NCBI GenBank assembly: GCA_904379015.1
Contig: CAJFHG010000002.1
Span: 62,001-126,000 of the forward strand
DNA length: 64,000 bases
Direction of reading: 5' to 3'
Origin: Candidatus Paralachnospira caecorum
GTDB taxonomy: Bacteria; Bacillota; Clostridia; Lachnospirales; Lachnospiraceae
Shown here: in pieces, positions 18,378 through 26,902 of the stretch
Layout of the letters: every line of letters begins with the position of its first letter
Numbering within the stretch: position 1 is the first letter of the stretch
Translations under genes and position numbers: made by a program
The notes under the pieces: model-generated
Databases searched by the model: none
What the model was told of the DNA's origin: nothing
What the model saw: the letters and a program-made list of their open reading frames with translations, nothing else

Positions 18378-19166
18378 TTAAGATTTTAAACGTTTGGCCT
18401 GGACGACCAGTCTGTCCTGATTGTGATTGACGCAGGTGGACAGTGTGATGATGTGATCCTCCGAAGATACAGTTACATCCGTTTTCTGTTCTGATCGCTC
18501 CTTTGCCTGTCCGATATAATTCATAAAATCCGCTTCATCCGCAAATCCTATGGTATAAACGTCGCTGTCAGGTTCCGTCACATACACCGCGAAAATCTCA
18601 TAAGTATAAAACCCTGTTTCTGTAAACACCTGAAAGGTCCTGTGCCCGTCAAAAAAACTGTCGTCTCTGAATTTTTTCAGATTCGCGAACATGGAACCGT
18701 TCTTCATATTATGGCCGTAGACGATCACATGCTTTGCCTCCATGGCTTCCGTGATATTGCAGTCCACGAACAGGGTTCCCGCCGCGTTTTCCGTTCTCTC
18801 AAAGGTATGGGAGAGATAGTAGTCATTGTCCTCTGTCTGAACGATGGGATAATCGATCTGGGTATCTCCGATCCTGATCCAGCCCACATAGTCCGGGTTC
18901 TGTGCCTGCATGGAAAGAAAAAATTCCGTCCAGGGACGCGGCTCCCGGATTCCGCCGCTTTCCTGACCGGCCGCCTCCTCCCCCGTATCTGCCGCCGCCT
19001 CCAGATATTCCTCCGCCGCGTCGGCCAGCCTGTCGTATTCATCCGATCCCTGTCTGTATTCCAGATAGATGGAGACCAGCTGCCAGGCCGAAACCGCAAA
19101 GACCAGGACCGCCGCCGCCAGGATCACGTTCCGGATCCTGCTTCCTCTTTTTTTCTGTTTTTCCAT
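18378..19166 (-). CDS. srtB: Class B sortase
   Basis: Sortases are membrane cysteine transpeptidases that attach surface proteins to peptidoglycan. The 262-residue protein has an N-terminal anchor (about 12-32), a linker, and a class B catalytic domain: PIVQTEDNDYYLSHTF, VIVYGHNMKNGSMFANL (catalytic His151), ITLSTC (Cys244) and DRLVVQAKRL (Arg251). All three catalytic residues are present. No substrate with an NPQTN- or LPXTG-like sorting signal is seen in this window. It has its own promoter, divergent from GNAT-pyk. Confidence 0.94.
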   Translation of the reverse strand: MEKQKKRGSRIRNVILAAAVLVFAVSAWQLVSIYLEYRQGSDEYDRLADAAEEYLEAAADTGEEAAGQESGGIREPRPWTEFFLSMQAQNPDYVGWIRIGDTQIDYPIVQTEDNDYYLSHTFERTENAAGTLFVDCNITEAMEAKHVIVYGHNMKNGSMFANLKKFRDDSFFDGHRTFQVFTETGFYTYEIFAVYVTEPDSDVYTIGFADEADFMNYIGQAKERSEQKTDVTVSSEDHIITLSTCVNHNQDRLVVQAKRLKS

Positions 19167-19231
19167 CTGCTGCTCCTTTTATATTCTGTATCCGGTATCT
19201 GCCGTCTTCTGTACATGGATTTTCTCTGTTC

Positions 19232-19260
19232 ATTATATCGGCCCGGCACTTTCTTGGCAA
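19232..19260 (-). promoter_or_regulatory. srtB promoter
   Basis: Minus strand TTGCCA, 17-base spacer, TATAAT, upstream of the sortase ATG and about 20 bases from the divergent GNAT promoter. Confidence 0.7.
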
Positions 19261-19281
19261 GCGTCTTATCCGGCAATTTAC

Positions 19282-19310
19282 TTGCTATTTTTTCCAATAT
19301 CAACTATGAT
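19282..19310 (+). promoter_or_regulatory. GNAT-pyk promoter
   Basis: TTGCTA, 17-base spacer, TATGAT, 20 bases before the GNAT ATG. Confidence 0.7.
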
Positions 19311-19330
19311 ATAAAAGGAGGTTTTTATTT

Positions 19331-19789
19331 ATGATAATTCGAGATATGACATTGCAGGATCGGGAAAACTTTCTGGCCATGGTGCGGGATTTTTATGATT
19401 CAGGAGCCGCTCTTCACGGTTTCAGAGAAGAAATACCGGAAAAAAATCTGAACGCTTTCTTAAGCGGAAACCCTTATCTGCGCTGTCTGATGCTGGAATC
19501 CTCTGACAGGATAACAGCCGGATACGCGCTTCTTTCTCTTTCATGGACCACTGAATACGGCGGACCTCTCGTGATCTTGGAGGAACTTTACCTGTGCCCG
19601 GATATGCGCGGGCGCGGACTGGCCGGTGCCTTTTTCCGGTGGCTTTTCACCCAGTATGACACCGACGCTGCGGCCTACAGGCTCGAAGTCGCCCCCGGAA
19701 ATGCCCAGGTCATGGACATTTACCGGAAATACGGCTATGAGACGCTCGAATATATCCAAATGATCAAGACTGAACCGTTAAAAAAATAA
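19331..19789 (+). CDS. GNAT-family N-acetyltransferase
   Basis: The 152-residue cytoplasmic protein has the GNAT fold. Motif A is ILEELYLCPDMRGRGLAGAFF, with RGRGLA the acetyl-CoA pyrophosphate loop; motif B is FRWLFTQYDTDAAAYRLEVAPGNAQVMDIYRKYGY. The substrate is unknown. AAAGGAGG lies nine bases before the ATG. It is followed after 13 bases by pyk, so a small metabolic or ribosomal target is possible, but nothing specific can be claimed. Confidence 0.88.
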   Translation: MIIRDMTLQDRENFLAMVRDFYDSGAALHGFREEIPEKNLNAFLSGNPYLRCLMLESSDRITAGYALLSLSWTTEYGGPLVILEELYLCPDMRGRGLAGAFFRWLFTQYDTDAAAYRLEVAPGNAQVMDIYRKYGYETLEYIQMIKTEPLKK

Positions 19790-19802
19790 AGGAGTAATCG
19801 AT

Positions 19803-21221
19803 ATGAGAAAAACAAAAATCATCTGCACAATGGGACCGGCAGTAGATTCCGATGAAGCCATCCGCTCTCTGATCAGCAGCGGCATGGACTGCGCAAGATT
19901 CAATTTCTCCCACGGCACCCATGAAGAACAGAAAGTACGAATGGAGAGAGTGAAGCGCCTGAGCGCTGAAATGGGGCATCCCATCGCGCTCCTTCTGGAT
20001 ACAAAAGGGCCGGAGATCCGGCTCAAAGACTTTGAGGACGGTTCTGCCGAGCTTCAGGCCGGACAGTCCTTTACCCTGCACACTTCCGACGAGCCGGGCA
20101 CAGCGGAGGGGATCGGCATCACCTACAGCGGCCTTTCCTACTGTGTGAGCATCGGCACCCGGATTCTGATCGACGACGGCAAGATCGCCATGTTTGTGGA
20201 ACGGATCGACGGGACATCCGTTGTCTGTCGTGTCATCAACGGCGGCACCGTCAGCAACCATAAAAGCATCAACATTCCCAACCTGAACATTCCCATGCCT
20301 TACATCAGCGACGTAGACCGGAATGATATCCTGTTCGGCATTTCCCAGGACGTGGATTTCATCGCCGCTTCCTTCACCAGAACGGCCGACGATATCCGCA
20401 AACTCCGCAAGCTTCTCAATGACAACGGCGGGAAACGGATCCAGATCATCGCGAAGATTGAAAATACCCAGGGCATCGAAAACCTGGATGAGATCCTGCA
20501 GGTCAGCGACGGCATCATGGTAGCCAGAGGCGATATGGGCGTGGAAATCCCGTTCCGCGAACTTCCCGGCATTCAGAAGACCATCATCAATAAATGCTAC
20601 CTGACCGGCAAACACGCAGTCACCGCGACTCAGATGCTGGAATCCATGACTCACAATCCCCGTCCCACCAGAGCAGAGGTATCGGATGTGGCCAACGCCA
20701 TTTATGACGGCACCACTGCGATCATGCTCTCCGGCGAAACCGCAGCCGGCGATTATCCCACCGAAGCCGTGCGGACCATGGCCGACATCGCGGAAGCGGC
20801 CGAAAAGAATATTGATTACAAAGAACGTTTTTCCGAACAGCACGATCAGCTCAGCCTGGCGAAGATTCCCGCGGTATCTGTGGCGATCGCCACGATCACA
20901 TCCGCCCATTATCTGGATGCTCAGGCGATTGTGGCTGTTACGCGGACCGGACGCAGCGCCAGAATGATCTCGGATTACCGTCCGGCAGTGCCCATCATCG
21001 CTCCTGTCGTGGACAAGAAGGCGCTCCGGCAGCTGAATCTGACATGGGGCGTTTATCCTTTCCTGGCCGTGGAACAATCCAGCGCAGACAGCCTGTTCCA
21101 TCATGCCGAACAGATCGCTCTCCAGTCCGGCATTGTGGAGGAGGGCGATACCATTGTGATTTCCGGCGGGCCTCACGAACGAAACAGCGCCATTGACATG
21201 ATGCGCATCTGCAAACTGTAA
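19803..21221 (+). CDS. pyk: Pyruvate kinase
   Basis: It converts phosphoenolpyruvate and ADP to pyruvate and ATP, the last step of glycolysis. The 472 residues cover the A, B and C domains without the extra C-terminal PEP-utiliser-like domain of Bacillus enzymes. Visible motifs are KIICTMGPA at the start, FNFSHGTHEEQ, LLDTKGPEIRL, the active-site lysine block IIAKIENTQGIENLDEIL, VARGDMGVE and MLSGETAAGDYPTEAV. The fructose-1,6-bisphosphate site cannot be judged by eye. AAAGGAG precedes the ATG. It is second in the GNAT-pyk unit, and a terminator follows. Confidence 0.96.
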   Translation: MRKTKIICTMGPAVDSDEAIRSLISSGMDCARFNFSHGTHEEQKVRMERVKRLSAEMGHPIALLLDTKGPEIRLKDFEDGSAELQAGQSFTLHTSDEPGTAEGIGITYSGLSYCVSIGTRILIDDGKIAMFVERIDGTSVVCRVINGGTVSNHKSINIPNLNIPMPYISDVDRNDILFGISQDVDFIAASFTRTADDIRKLRKLLNDNGGKRIQIIAKIENTQGIENLDEILQVSDGIMVARGDMGVEIPFRELPGIQKTIINKCYLTGKHAVTATQMLESMTHNPRPTRAEVSDVANAIYDGTTAIMLSGETAAGDYPTEAVRTMADIAEAAEKNIDYKERFSEQHDQLSLAKIPAVSVAIATITSAHYLDAQAIVAVTRTGRSARMISDYRPAVPIIAPVVDKKALRQLNLTWGVYPFLAVEQSSADSLFHHAEQIALQSGIVEEGDTIVISGGPHERNSAIDMMRICKL

Positions 21222-21242
21222 TTTCTGAAACGGACCCATTAG

Positions 21243-21288
21243 AGCGGCGTACCATAGCGGAGTTTTCCGGTATGACACGCCGCTTTTT
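21243..21288 (+). terminator. pyk terminator
   Basis: AGCGGCGT pairs with ACGCCGCT followed by TTTTT, 20 bases after the pyk stop. Confidence 0.85.
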
Positions 21289-21349
21289 GGCACCCTTTTT
21301 TCCTGTTCCTTCTCAATCACTGCCGGAACGCCTCTGCGCCTCTGCGCAA

Positions 21350-21391
21350 AACATCCCTGCAGAGAGTTGTCCTACTCCGCAGGGATGTTTT
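21350..21391. terminator. Bidirectional terminator between pyk and fba
   Basis: AACATCCCTGC pairs with GCAGGGATGTT, with T-rich flanks on both strands. It probably ends fba and backs up the pyk terminator. Confidence 0.8.
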
Positions 21392-21482
21392 CAGCGCAAT
21401 GATTAAATGATTTTATGATTCAATCATGAATCAATCATGATTCCATTTCAATTTTCATCTTTCTGCTTATGCAGACAGATGA

Positions 21483-22352
21483 TTATTTATTGTAGTAATA
21501 TTTCACCTTGTCAGCGTCATCAAACAGATTGATCTTATGACGAACAACCTCATTCATAGCGTCGATGCACTTGGGATAGATCGCCATGGGCTCACGGATT
21601 GCCTGATCCTGAAGCACCTTGCGGCATTCCTGATAAAAAGCATCCTTGATATCGCTGGAGATATTGATCTTGTTCACGCCAAGCTTAACGGACTGAGCGA
21701 TCTCATCATCGGGGTTGCCGGAACCGCCGTGAAGTACCAGCGGAATGCTTACGTTTGCCTTGATCTCTTTCAGTCTGTCAAGAGCCAGCTTCGGCTTTCT
21801 GTCCTTCGGATACAGACCGTGAGCTGTACCGATGGCGATCGCCAGGGCGTCAATATCTGTCTCTTTGATGAATTTCACTGCGTCATCCACTTCTGTATAG
21901 ATGATCTCTTTGGATCCGGCCTCGCCGTAATCATCAGCTGTACCGATGGTTCCCAGCTCTGCCTCTACAGAAACTCCTACAGGATGAGCAACCTCTACTA
22001 CTTTCTTTGTGATGGCGATATTCTCTTCAAAAGGAAGATGCGCGCCATCGATCATAACGGAAGTAAAACCATCCTGAATCGCACGCAGAACCTGCTCAAA
22101 CTTCGAGCCATGATCCAGATGAACCGCAACCGGTACGGTCGTCTTGTTTGCCTCATCGATTACAGCCTTTACAAAGCTATCCTCCACGAACTCCAGCTCG
22201 TCGGGATGAATGGCAATGATAACAGGCGCCTGCATCTCCTCACAGGTATGCATCACACCTTTCAGGATCATACTGCTGCTTACATTAAAAGCAGGAACAG
22301 CGAAATTGTGCTCATTGGCTACTGCCAACAAATCAGCCATGTTCATTAACAT
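21483..22352 (-). CDS. fba: Class II fructose-bisphosphate aldolase
   Basis: It is a zinc-dependent aldolase splitting fructose-1,6-bisphosphate in glycolysis. The 289 residues contain AFNVSSSMILKGVMHTCEE, the zinc motif VAVHLDHGS, MIDGAHLPFEENI, VEAELGTIG, IAIGTAHGLY and LVLHGGSGNPDD. Tagatose-bisphosphate aldolases look similar, so the sugar preference is inferred from its position opposite pyk and its monocistronic layout. GGAGGAAGTATACT precedes the ATG, which lies two codons ahead of a second in-frame ATG. Confidence 0.93.
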   Translation of the reverse strand: MLMNMADLLAVANEHNFAVPAFNVSSSMILKGVMHTCEEMQAPVIIAIHPDELEFVEDSFVKAVIDEANKTTVPVAVHLDHGSKFEQVLRAIQDGFTSVMIDGAHLPFEENIAITKKVVEVAHPVGVSVEAELGTIGTADDYGEAGSKEIIYTEVDDAVKFIKETDIDALAIAIGTAHGLYPKDRKPKLALDRLKEIKANVSIPLVLHGGSGNPDDEIAQSVKLGVNKINISSDIKDAFYQECRKVLQDQAIREPMAIYPKCIDAMNEVVRHKINLFDDADKVKYYYNK

Positions 22353-22412
22353 AGTATACTTCCTCCTAAATTACTTTTTATTGGGTTCTACTGTCAGTTA
22401 CCTTGTCTTCAT

Positions 22413-22439
22413 ATTATATCATATATGTCACCATGTCAA
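22413..22439 (-). promoter_or_regulatory. fba promoter
   Basis: Minus strand TTGACA and TATAAT separated by 15 bases (short spacing), about 65 bases upstream of fba. Confidence 0.6.
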
Positions 22440-22644
22440 GTCTTTATTGTATATTTTAGGAAAATTTTTCCCGTGCCGCAACTTTAAATTGTGTACATTA
22501 CCCAATAATAAAAAATAATATTTCATCTGTTTTAAATACACATTTATTTTGCTTTAATTTCAGACTTTTTATCCGTTTCACCAGGACATCTCTTTCTTCA
22601 TATTGTATAACAACATCTATATTCCGGTCTGAAGGAGGCCGCAT
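22440..22644. other. AT-rich leader region upstream of feoAB
   Basis: About 200 AT-rich bases separate the fba promoter from feoA. A feoAB promoter must lie here, but I cannot pick a convincing -35/-10 pair, and I do not see a clear 19-base Fur-type palindrome. AAGGAGG lies 8 bases before the feoA ATG. Confidence 0.4.
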
Positions 22645-22896
22645 ATGTCCTCTTCCATCCCTCTGAATCAGCTGCTTCCCGGTGAGGAAGCCGTTCTCAT
22701 AAACCTGTCCGGCACAGAGCAGGCCAGACGTCTGGCAGAACTGGGATTTCTGCCGGGCACCAGAATCACCTGCATCCTGCGAAAGAAAAACGGAGAAACT
22801 TCTGCCTTTGACCTGCGGGGCTCCATGATTGCTCTGAGAAAGGAGGATTCCTCCGGCATACTTGTTCACAGAGCGGAGGAGGCCCGTCTCATATGA
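22645..22896 (+). CDS. feoA: Ferrous iron transport protein A
   Basis: FeoA is a small cytoplasmic SH3-like protein needed for FeoB-mediated Fe(II) uptake. The 83 residues show the family pattern IPLNQLLPGEEAVLINL, RRLAELGFLPGTRITCILRK and LRGSMIALRKEDSSGILV. GAAGGAGG lies before the ATG. Its stop overlaps the feoB start by four bases (ATGA), giving translational coupling. Confidence 0.93.
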   Translation: MSSSIPLNQLLPGEEAVLINLSGTEQARRLAELGFLPGTRITCILRKKNGETSAFDLRGSMIALRKEDSSGILVHRAEEARLI

Positions 22897-24773
22897 ACCA
22901 CTCTCTTCCCCGCCGCACCAGAAAAAACGACGCCTGCCTGTCCCGCTGCTCGGCGGCTCTGGCCGGAAATCCCAACGTCGGGAAAAGCACCCTGTTCAAT
23001 ACCCTGACGGGTCTTCACCAGCATACCGGAAATTGGACAGGAAAAACCGTCGCCTGCGCGGACGGCCAGTGCCGTTTCGGACATACTCTGTTTTCTCTGA
23101 CGGATCTTCCCGGCACCTACTCTCTCCTGAGCGACTCCCCGGAAGAGGAAATTGCCGCAAAGGCCGTCTGTTCCGGCGCCTATCAGCTGATCATCGCCGT
23201 CTGTGACGCCACCTGTCTGGAACGGAGCCTCGCGCTGGTCTTCCAGATCCTGTCCCTCACGCCCAATGTGATCGTCTGCGTGAATCTCTGTGACGAAGCG
23301 GAAAAAAAGGGAATCCGCATTGACTTCGCTCTGCTGGAGCAGCTTCTGGGTGTTCCGGTCGTCGGAATCAGCGCCGCGAAACGATCGGGAATCAAAGGGC
23401 TCCTTGCCGCGGCAGAGGAATTCTGCGGCGCTTCACCGGTTTTTTACCAGACCTGCGAAGCGCCTCCGGACCATTCGATGAAAAAAGCGGAAGTGGCCGC
23501 CCGGCAGACGGCTGTCCGGGAAAATCCCGGATACCGGAAGCGTGATTTCCGGGCTGACAGGATCGCGACCGGCCCGGTCACCGGCACGCTTCTGATGCTC
23601 CTCCTGCTCCTCTTTCTGTTCTGGCTCTCCATCAGCGGCGCCAACTATCCCAGCCGCCTGCTGAGCGCCGGATTCGACTGGCTGGAAATACGGCTCGCCG
23701 CGCTGGCCGGAGCCCTGCACGCCCCGGACTGGCTCCGGAGCCTGCTGATCTCCGGCATTTACAGGGTCTCCTCCTGGGTGGTGGCCGTCATGCTGCCGCC
23801 CATGGCCATTTTCTTTCCTCTGTTTACGCTGCTGGAAGATCTTGGCTATCTTCCCAGAGTGGCATTCAACCTGGATCATCATTTTAAAAAATGTTCCGCC
23901 TGCGGCAAACAGGCGCTGTGCATGTGCATGGGGCTGGGCTGCAACGCGGCAGGCGTCACCGGCTGCCGGATCATCCATTCCCCCCGTGAGCGGCTCATCG
24001 CAATCCTGACCAACACCTTTATTCCCTGCAACGGCCGCTTCCCCACCCTGATCTCCCTGATCACCATCTTCTTTGTGGGAACGGAGAACGGGATCCTGGG
24101 AAGCCTTCCGGCCGCCCTGATCCTGACCGCGGTCATTGCCCTCTCCATCATGATGACCTTCGCCGCCTCCCGGCTTCTGGCCGCCACCGTCCTGAAGGGA
24201 GCTCCCTCCTCCTTCATTCTGGAAATGCCTCCCTACCGGCTTCCCCAGATCCGGAAGGTACTGGTCCGTTCCGTGCTGGACCGCACTTTATTTGTCCTTG
24301 GAAGGGCCGTCATGATCGCCGTTCCCGCCGGCCTGGTCATCTGGCTGGCCGCCAATCTGAGGCTGGGCGGGGAAACGCTGCTCCAGTGGGGTTCCGCCTT
24401 CCTGGATCCCCTGGGAAGGCTGATGGGACTGGACGGCGTGATCCTGCTTGCCTTCCTTCTGGGCTTCCCGGCCAATGAGATTGTCATGCCCATTATCCTC
24501 ATGAGCTATCTGTCCGCCGGAAGTCTGGTGGAATCCGGCAGCGCCGCCGAGCTGTTCCGGCTCCTGTCCGCCAATGGCTGGACCTGGACCACTGCCGTTT
24601 CCATGATTCTCTTCTCCCTGATGCACTGGCCCTGCTCCACCACCTGCCTGACCATCCGGAAAGAAACGGGAAGCCTCCGCTGGACCCTGGCCGCCGTCCT
24701 GCTTCCGACCCTGTTCGGCATGCTCTCCTGCATTCTGTTTACTGCCGCAGTCCGGATCTGCTCCGTGCTCTGA
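22893..24773 (+). CDS. feoB: Ferrous iron transporter B
   Basis: FeoB is the inner-membrane Fe(II) uptake GTPase. The 626 residues comprise an N-terminal G domain with AGNPNVGKSTLFNTLTG (G1), DLPGTYSLL (G3) and NLCDEA (G4), a short linker, then the membrane domain with gate motifs (LEDLGYLPRVAF, FIPCNGRFPTLI, LGFPANEIVMPII). It is somewhat shorter than many FeoB (650-780), mainly in the G-domain helical region. No feoC is seen. A terminator hairpin follows. Confidence 0.95.
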   Translation: MNHSLPRRTRKNDACLSRCSAALAGNPNVGKSTLFNTLTGLHQHTGNWTGKTVACADGQCRFGHTLFSLTDLPGTYSLLSDSPEEEIAAKAVCSGAYQLIIAVCDATCLERSLALVFQILSLTPNVIVCVNLCDEAEKKGIRIDFALLEQLLGVPVVGISAAKRSGIKGLLAAAEEFCGASPVFYQTCEAPPDHSMKKAEVAARQTAVRENPGYRKRDFRADRIATGPVTGTLLMLLLLLFLFWLSISGANYPSRLLSAGFDWLEIRLAALAGALHAPDWLRSLLISGIYRVSSWVVAVMLPPMAIFFPLFTLLEDLGYLPRVAFNLDHHFKKCSACGKQALCMCMGLGCNAAGVTGCRIIHSPRERLIAILTNTFIPCNGRFPTLISLITIFFVGTENGILGSLPAALILTAVIALSIMMTFAASRLLAATVLKGAPSSFILEMPPYRLPQIRKVLVRSVLDRTLFVLGRAVMIAVPAGLVIWLAANLRLGGETLLQWGSAFLDPLGRLMGLDGVILLAFLLGFPANEIVMPIILMSYLSAGSLVESGSAAELFRLLSANGWTWTTAVSMILFSLMHWPCSTTCLTIRKETGSLRWTLAAVLLPTLFGMLSCILFTAAVRICSVL

Positions 24774-24774
24774 C

Positions 24775-24890
24775 AGCACGGCCATCTGCGGCTGTCCGCA
24801 GTCGCTCCGGCTCCCGGCGCGGAGGCTGACTCTGCCTGGCTGAAGAAAACCATCACGGCCGCAAGAGAGCATCGCGGCCGCGAAACCTGA
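24775..24890. other. GC-rich intergenic hairpins after feoB
   Basis: Several short GC-rich stems (CTGCGGCTGTCCGCAG, CGGCCG...CGGCCG) lie between the convergent feoB and HAD genes. There is no ORF of interest. Confidence 0.35.
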
Positions 24891-24937
24891 AAACGGACTG
24901 CTCCGGTCAGGGATCCCCTTTCCGTACAGTCCGTTTC
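24891..24937. terminator. Terminator hairpin between feoB and the HAD gene
   Basis: AAACGGACTG pairs with CAGTCCGTTT around a ~27-base loop. It is U-rich on both sides but has only short T runs; it probably acts on both convergent transcripts. Confidence 0.6.
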
Positions 24938-24954
24938 CGCGTCTTCCGCCTGAT

Positions 24955-25563
24955 CTATTCGATTTCGATGCCAAAGCTCCGCAAACCTTCTACGATGGAT
25001 TCGTATCCGGTCACCAGCACTGTGCTGAGGCCAAACCGTCTTGCCGCTTCCAGATTCTGGGGCAGGTCATCAAAAAACACAGCCTCTTCCGGCCTGATCT
25101 TGTAGCGCTCCAAAAGCGCCTCATAAATTTCAGGTTCCGGCTTCACAGAATGCACCTCGTAAGAGACGACTCTGCCGTCCACATAATTCAGGAATTCAAA
25201 GCAGGAAAGGCGGTCCTCAAAAAAAGTCTTTCCATAATTGGACAGAATATAGATCCTGTAACCCAGCTCCTTCAGACTGCGCAGGAGAGCAGGCGCATAG
25301 CTGTTCTGGCTCACAGCCTCCGCCGCGCCGGAATAAATCCGCCGGATCGACGCCTCATACCGGGGCGCCTCCGCGCAGGCCTCCGCCAGGATCTCATCCT
25401 CCGGAACCTTTCCTCTGTCAATTTCCTGCCATCTGGGATTGAGGAACAGAACCCGTTCAATGGCTTCACGTTCTTCGTCCGGAAGAGAAAAGCTGTCCAG
25501 ATATTCCCGCCATTTAAAATCCGCCAGCACATTTCCAATGTCAAAAATAATGGTACGAATCAT
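24955..25563 (-). CDS. HAD-superfamily hydrolase (HAD-IA)
   Basis: The 202-residue phosphatase-like protein has motif I DIGNVLADF (canonical DxGxV/L), a helical cap (about 15-95), motif II YILSNYG, a motif III lysine near HSVKPEPEIYEALL and motif IV VFFDDLPQNLEAARRFG. It is close to the YihX/alpha-D-glucose-1-phosphatase-like HAD-IA group, but the substrate is unknown. It starts 32 bases after purA and is probably the last gene of the pur transcript, so a nucleotide- or sugar-phosphate role is possible. Confidence 0.88.
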   Translation of the reverse strand: MIRTIIFDIGNVLADFKWREYLDSFSLPDEEREAIERVLFLNPRWQEIDRGKVPEDEILAEACAEAPRYEASIRRIYSGAAEAVSQNSYAPALLRSLKELGYRIYILSNYGKTFFEDRLSCFEFLNYVDGRVVSYEVHSVKPEPEIYEALLERYKIRPEEAVFFDDLPQNLEAARRFGLSTVLVTGYESIVEGLRSFGIEIE

Positions 25564-25595
25564 GGGCGTTTCCCTTTCGTAAAAATTCCCGGAAA

Positions 25596-26885
25596 TCAGA
25601 TCAGCGGCGTTCTCTCGATGATCTCATTTCTGCCCGGTCCGTTGGAGACAAGGGTGATCGGAACGCCGATTTCCTTCTCGATCTCATTGATGTAATTCCT
25701 GCAGTTTTCCGGAAGCTCGTCATAACTGCGGATCCCGCGGATCTCGCACTTCCAGCCCGGCAGCTTTTTATAAACAGGTTTTGCCTTGGAAAGCCTGGAG
25801 GTCACAGGGAACTCCTTTTCCACCCTGCCGTCATATTCATATCCGACACAAATCGGAATTTCATCCAGATATCCCAGCACATCCAGCACGGTCAGAGCCA
25901 CCTCTGTCGCCCCCTGGATCCTGCAGCCGTAGCGGGTCGCCACCGCGTCAAACCATCCCATTCTTCTGGGACGTCCGGTGGTCGCGCCGTATTCTCCGCC
26001 ATCGCCGCCCCGGTTCCTCAGCTCATTTGCCTCGTCGCCGAAAATCTCGCTGACAAAGGCGCCCGCGCCCACGGCGCTGGAGTAAGCCTTCACCACAGCC
26101 GTAATATTTTTGATCTCATAAGGAGGGATTCCCGCTCCGATGGCGCCGTAGGCCGCCAGAGTGGAGGAAGAGGTTACCATGGGATAAATTCCATGGTCCG
26201 GATCCTTCAGGGAACCCAGCTGTCCCTCCAGCAGGATATTCTTTCCTTCCTTCAGAGCCTCATGGAGATACGCGGACACATCGCATACATAAGGCGCGAT
26301 CATCTTCTTATATTCCATCAGCTCCGCGAACACCTCGTCCGGCTGAAGGAGCGGCTGATGATACAGATGCTCCAGCAGCACGTTTTTCAGGGTGCAGACA
26401 TTCTTCACCTTGTCCATCAGCTCATCCGGATCTCCGAACAGCTCGCTGACCTGAAATCCGATCTTCGCGTATTTGTCAGAATAGAAGGGAGCGATTCCGG
26501 ATTTTGTGGAGCCGAAGGACCTGCCAGCCAGACGCGCTTCCTCACAGGCATCCAGAAGCATATGATAAGGCATCATGATCTGCGCCCTGTCGGAAACCAG
26601 GATCTTCGGAGTGGGCACGCCCTTTTCCTCCAGTGACCGGATCTCCTTCACCAGATACGGAATATTCAGAGCCACGCCGTTTCCGATGATGCTGGTCGTA
26701 TGGCTGTAAAAAACGCCGGAAGGAAGCAGATGCAGCGCAAATTTTCCATAATCATTGATAATGGTGTGCCCCGCATTGCTGCCGCCCTGAAATCTGATGA
26801 TGATATCAGACTTTTCCGCCAGCATATCCGTGATCTTTCCCTTTCCTTCGTCGCCCCAGTTCGCTCCCACAATCGCTCTTACCAT
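25596..26885 (-). CDS. purA: Adenylosuccinate synthetase
   Basis: It joins IMP and aspartate using GTP, the first committed step to AMP. The 429 residues contain the N-terminal GANWGDEGKGKITDMLAE, FQGGSNAGHTI, the STKSGIAPFYSDK block, the EGQLGSLKDPDHGIYPMVTSS region and GATTGRPRRMGWFD. The segment GAPNWGDEGKGK is complete, so it should be active. It lies in the minus-strand cluster purC-purF-purB-purA, 17 bases after purB. GAGGAGGACGAAAG precedes the ATG. Confidence 0.97.
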   Translation of the reverse strand: MVRAIVGANWGDEGKGKITDMLAEKSDIIIRFQGGSNAGHTIINDYGKFALHLLPSGVFYSHTTSIIGNGVALNIPYLVKEIRSLEEKGVPTPKILVSDRAQIMMPYHMLLDACEEARLAGRSFGSTKSGIAPFYSDKYAKIGFQVSELFGDPDELMDKVKNVCTLKNVLLEHLYHQPLLQPDEVFAELMEYKKMIAPYVCDVSAYLHEALKEGKNILLEGQLGSLKDPDHGIYPMVTSSSTLAAYGAIGAGIPPYEIKNITAVVKAYSSAVGAGAFVSEIFGDEANELRNRGGDGGEYGATTGRPRRMGWFDAVATRYGCRIQGATEVALTVLDVLGYLDEIPICVGYEYDGRVEKEFPVTSRLSKAKPVYKKLPGWKCEIRGIRSYDELPENCRNYINEIEKEIGVPITLVSNGPGRNEIIERTPLI

Positions 26886-26902
26886 TCTTTCGTCCTCCTC
26901 AA

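Noticed and set aside
19764-21320. 518-residue minus-strand ORF opposite pyk
   Set aside because: Antisense shadow of pyruvate kinase; the translation is His/Gly/Asp-rich as expected from reversed codons.
22440-22644. Fur box upstream of feoAB
   Set aside because: No GATAATNATTATC-like palindrome was found in the leader, only general AT richness.
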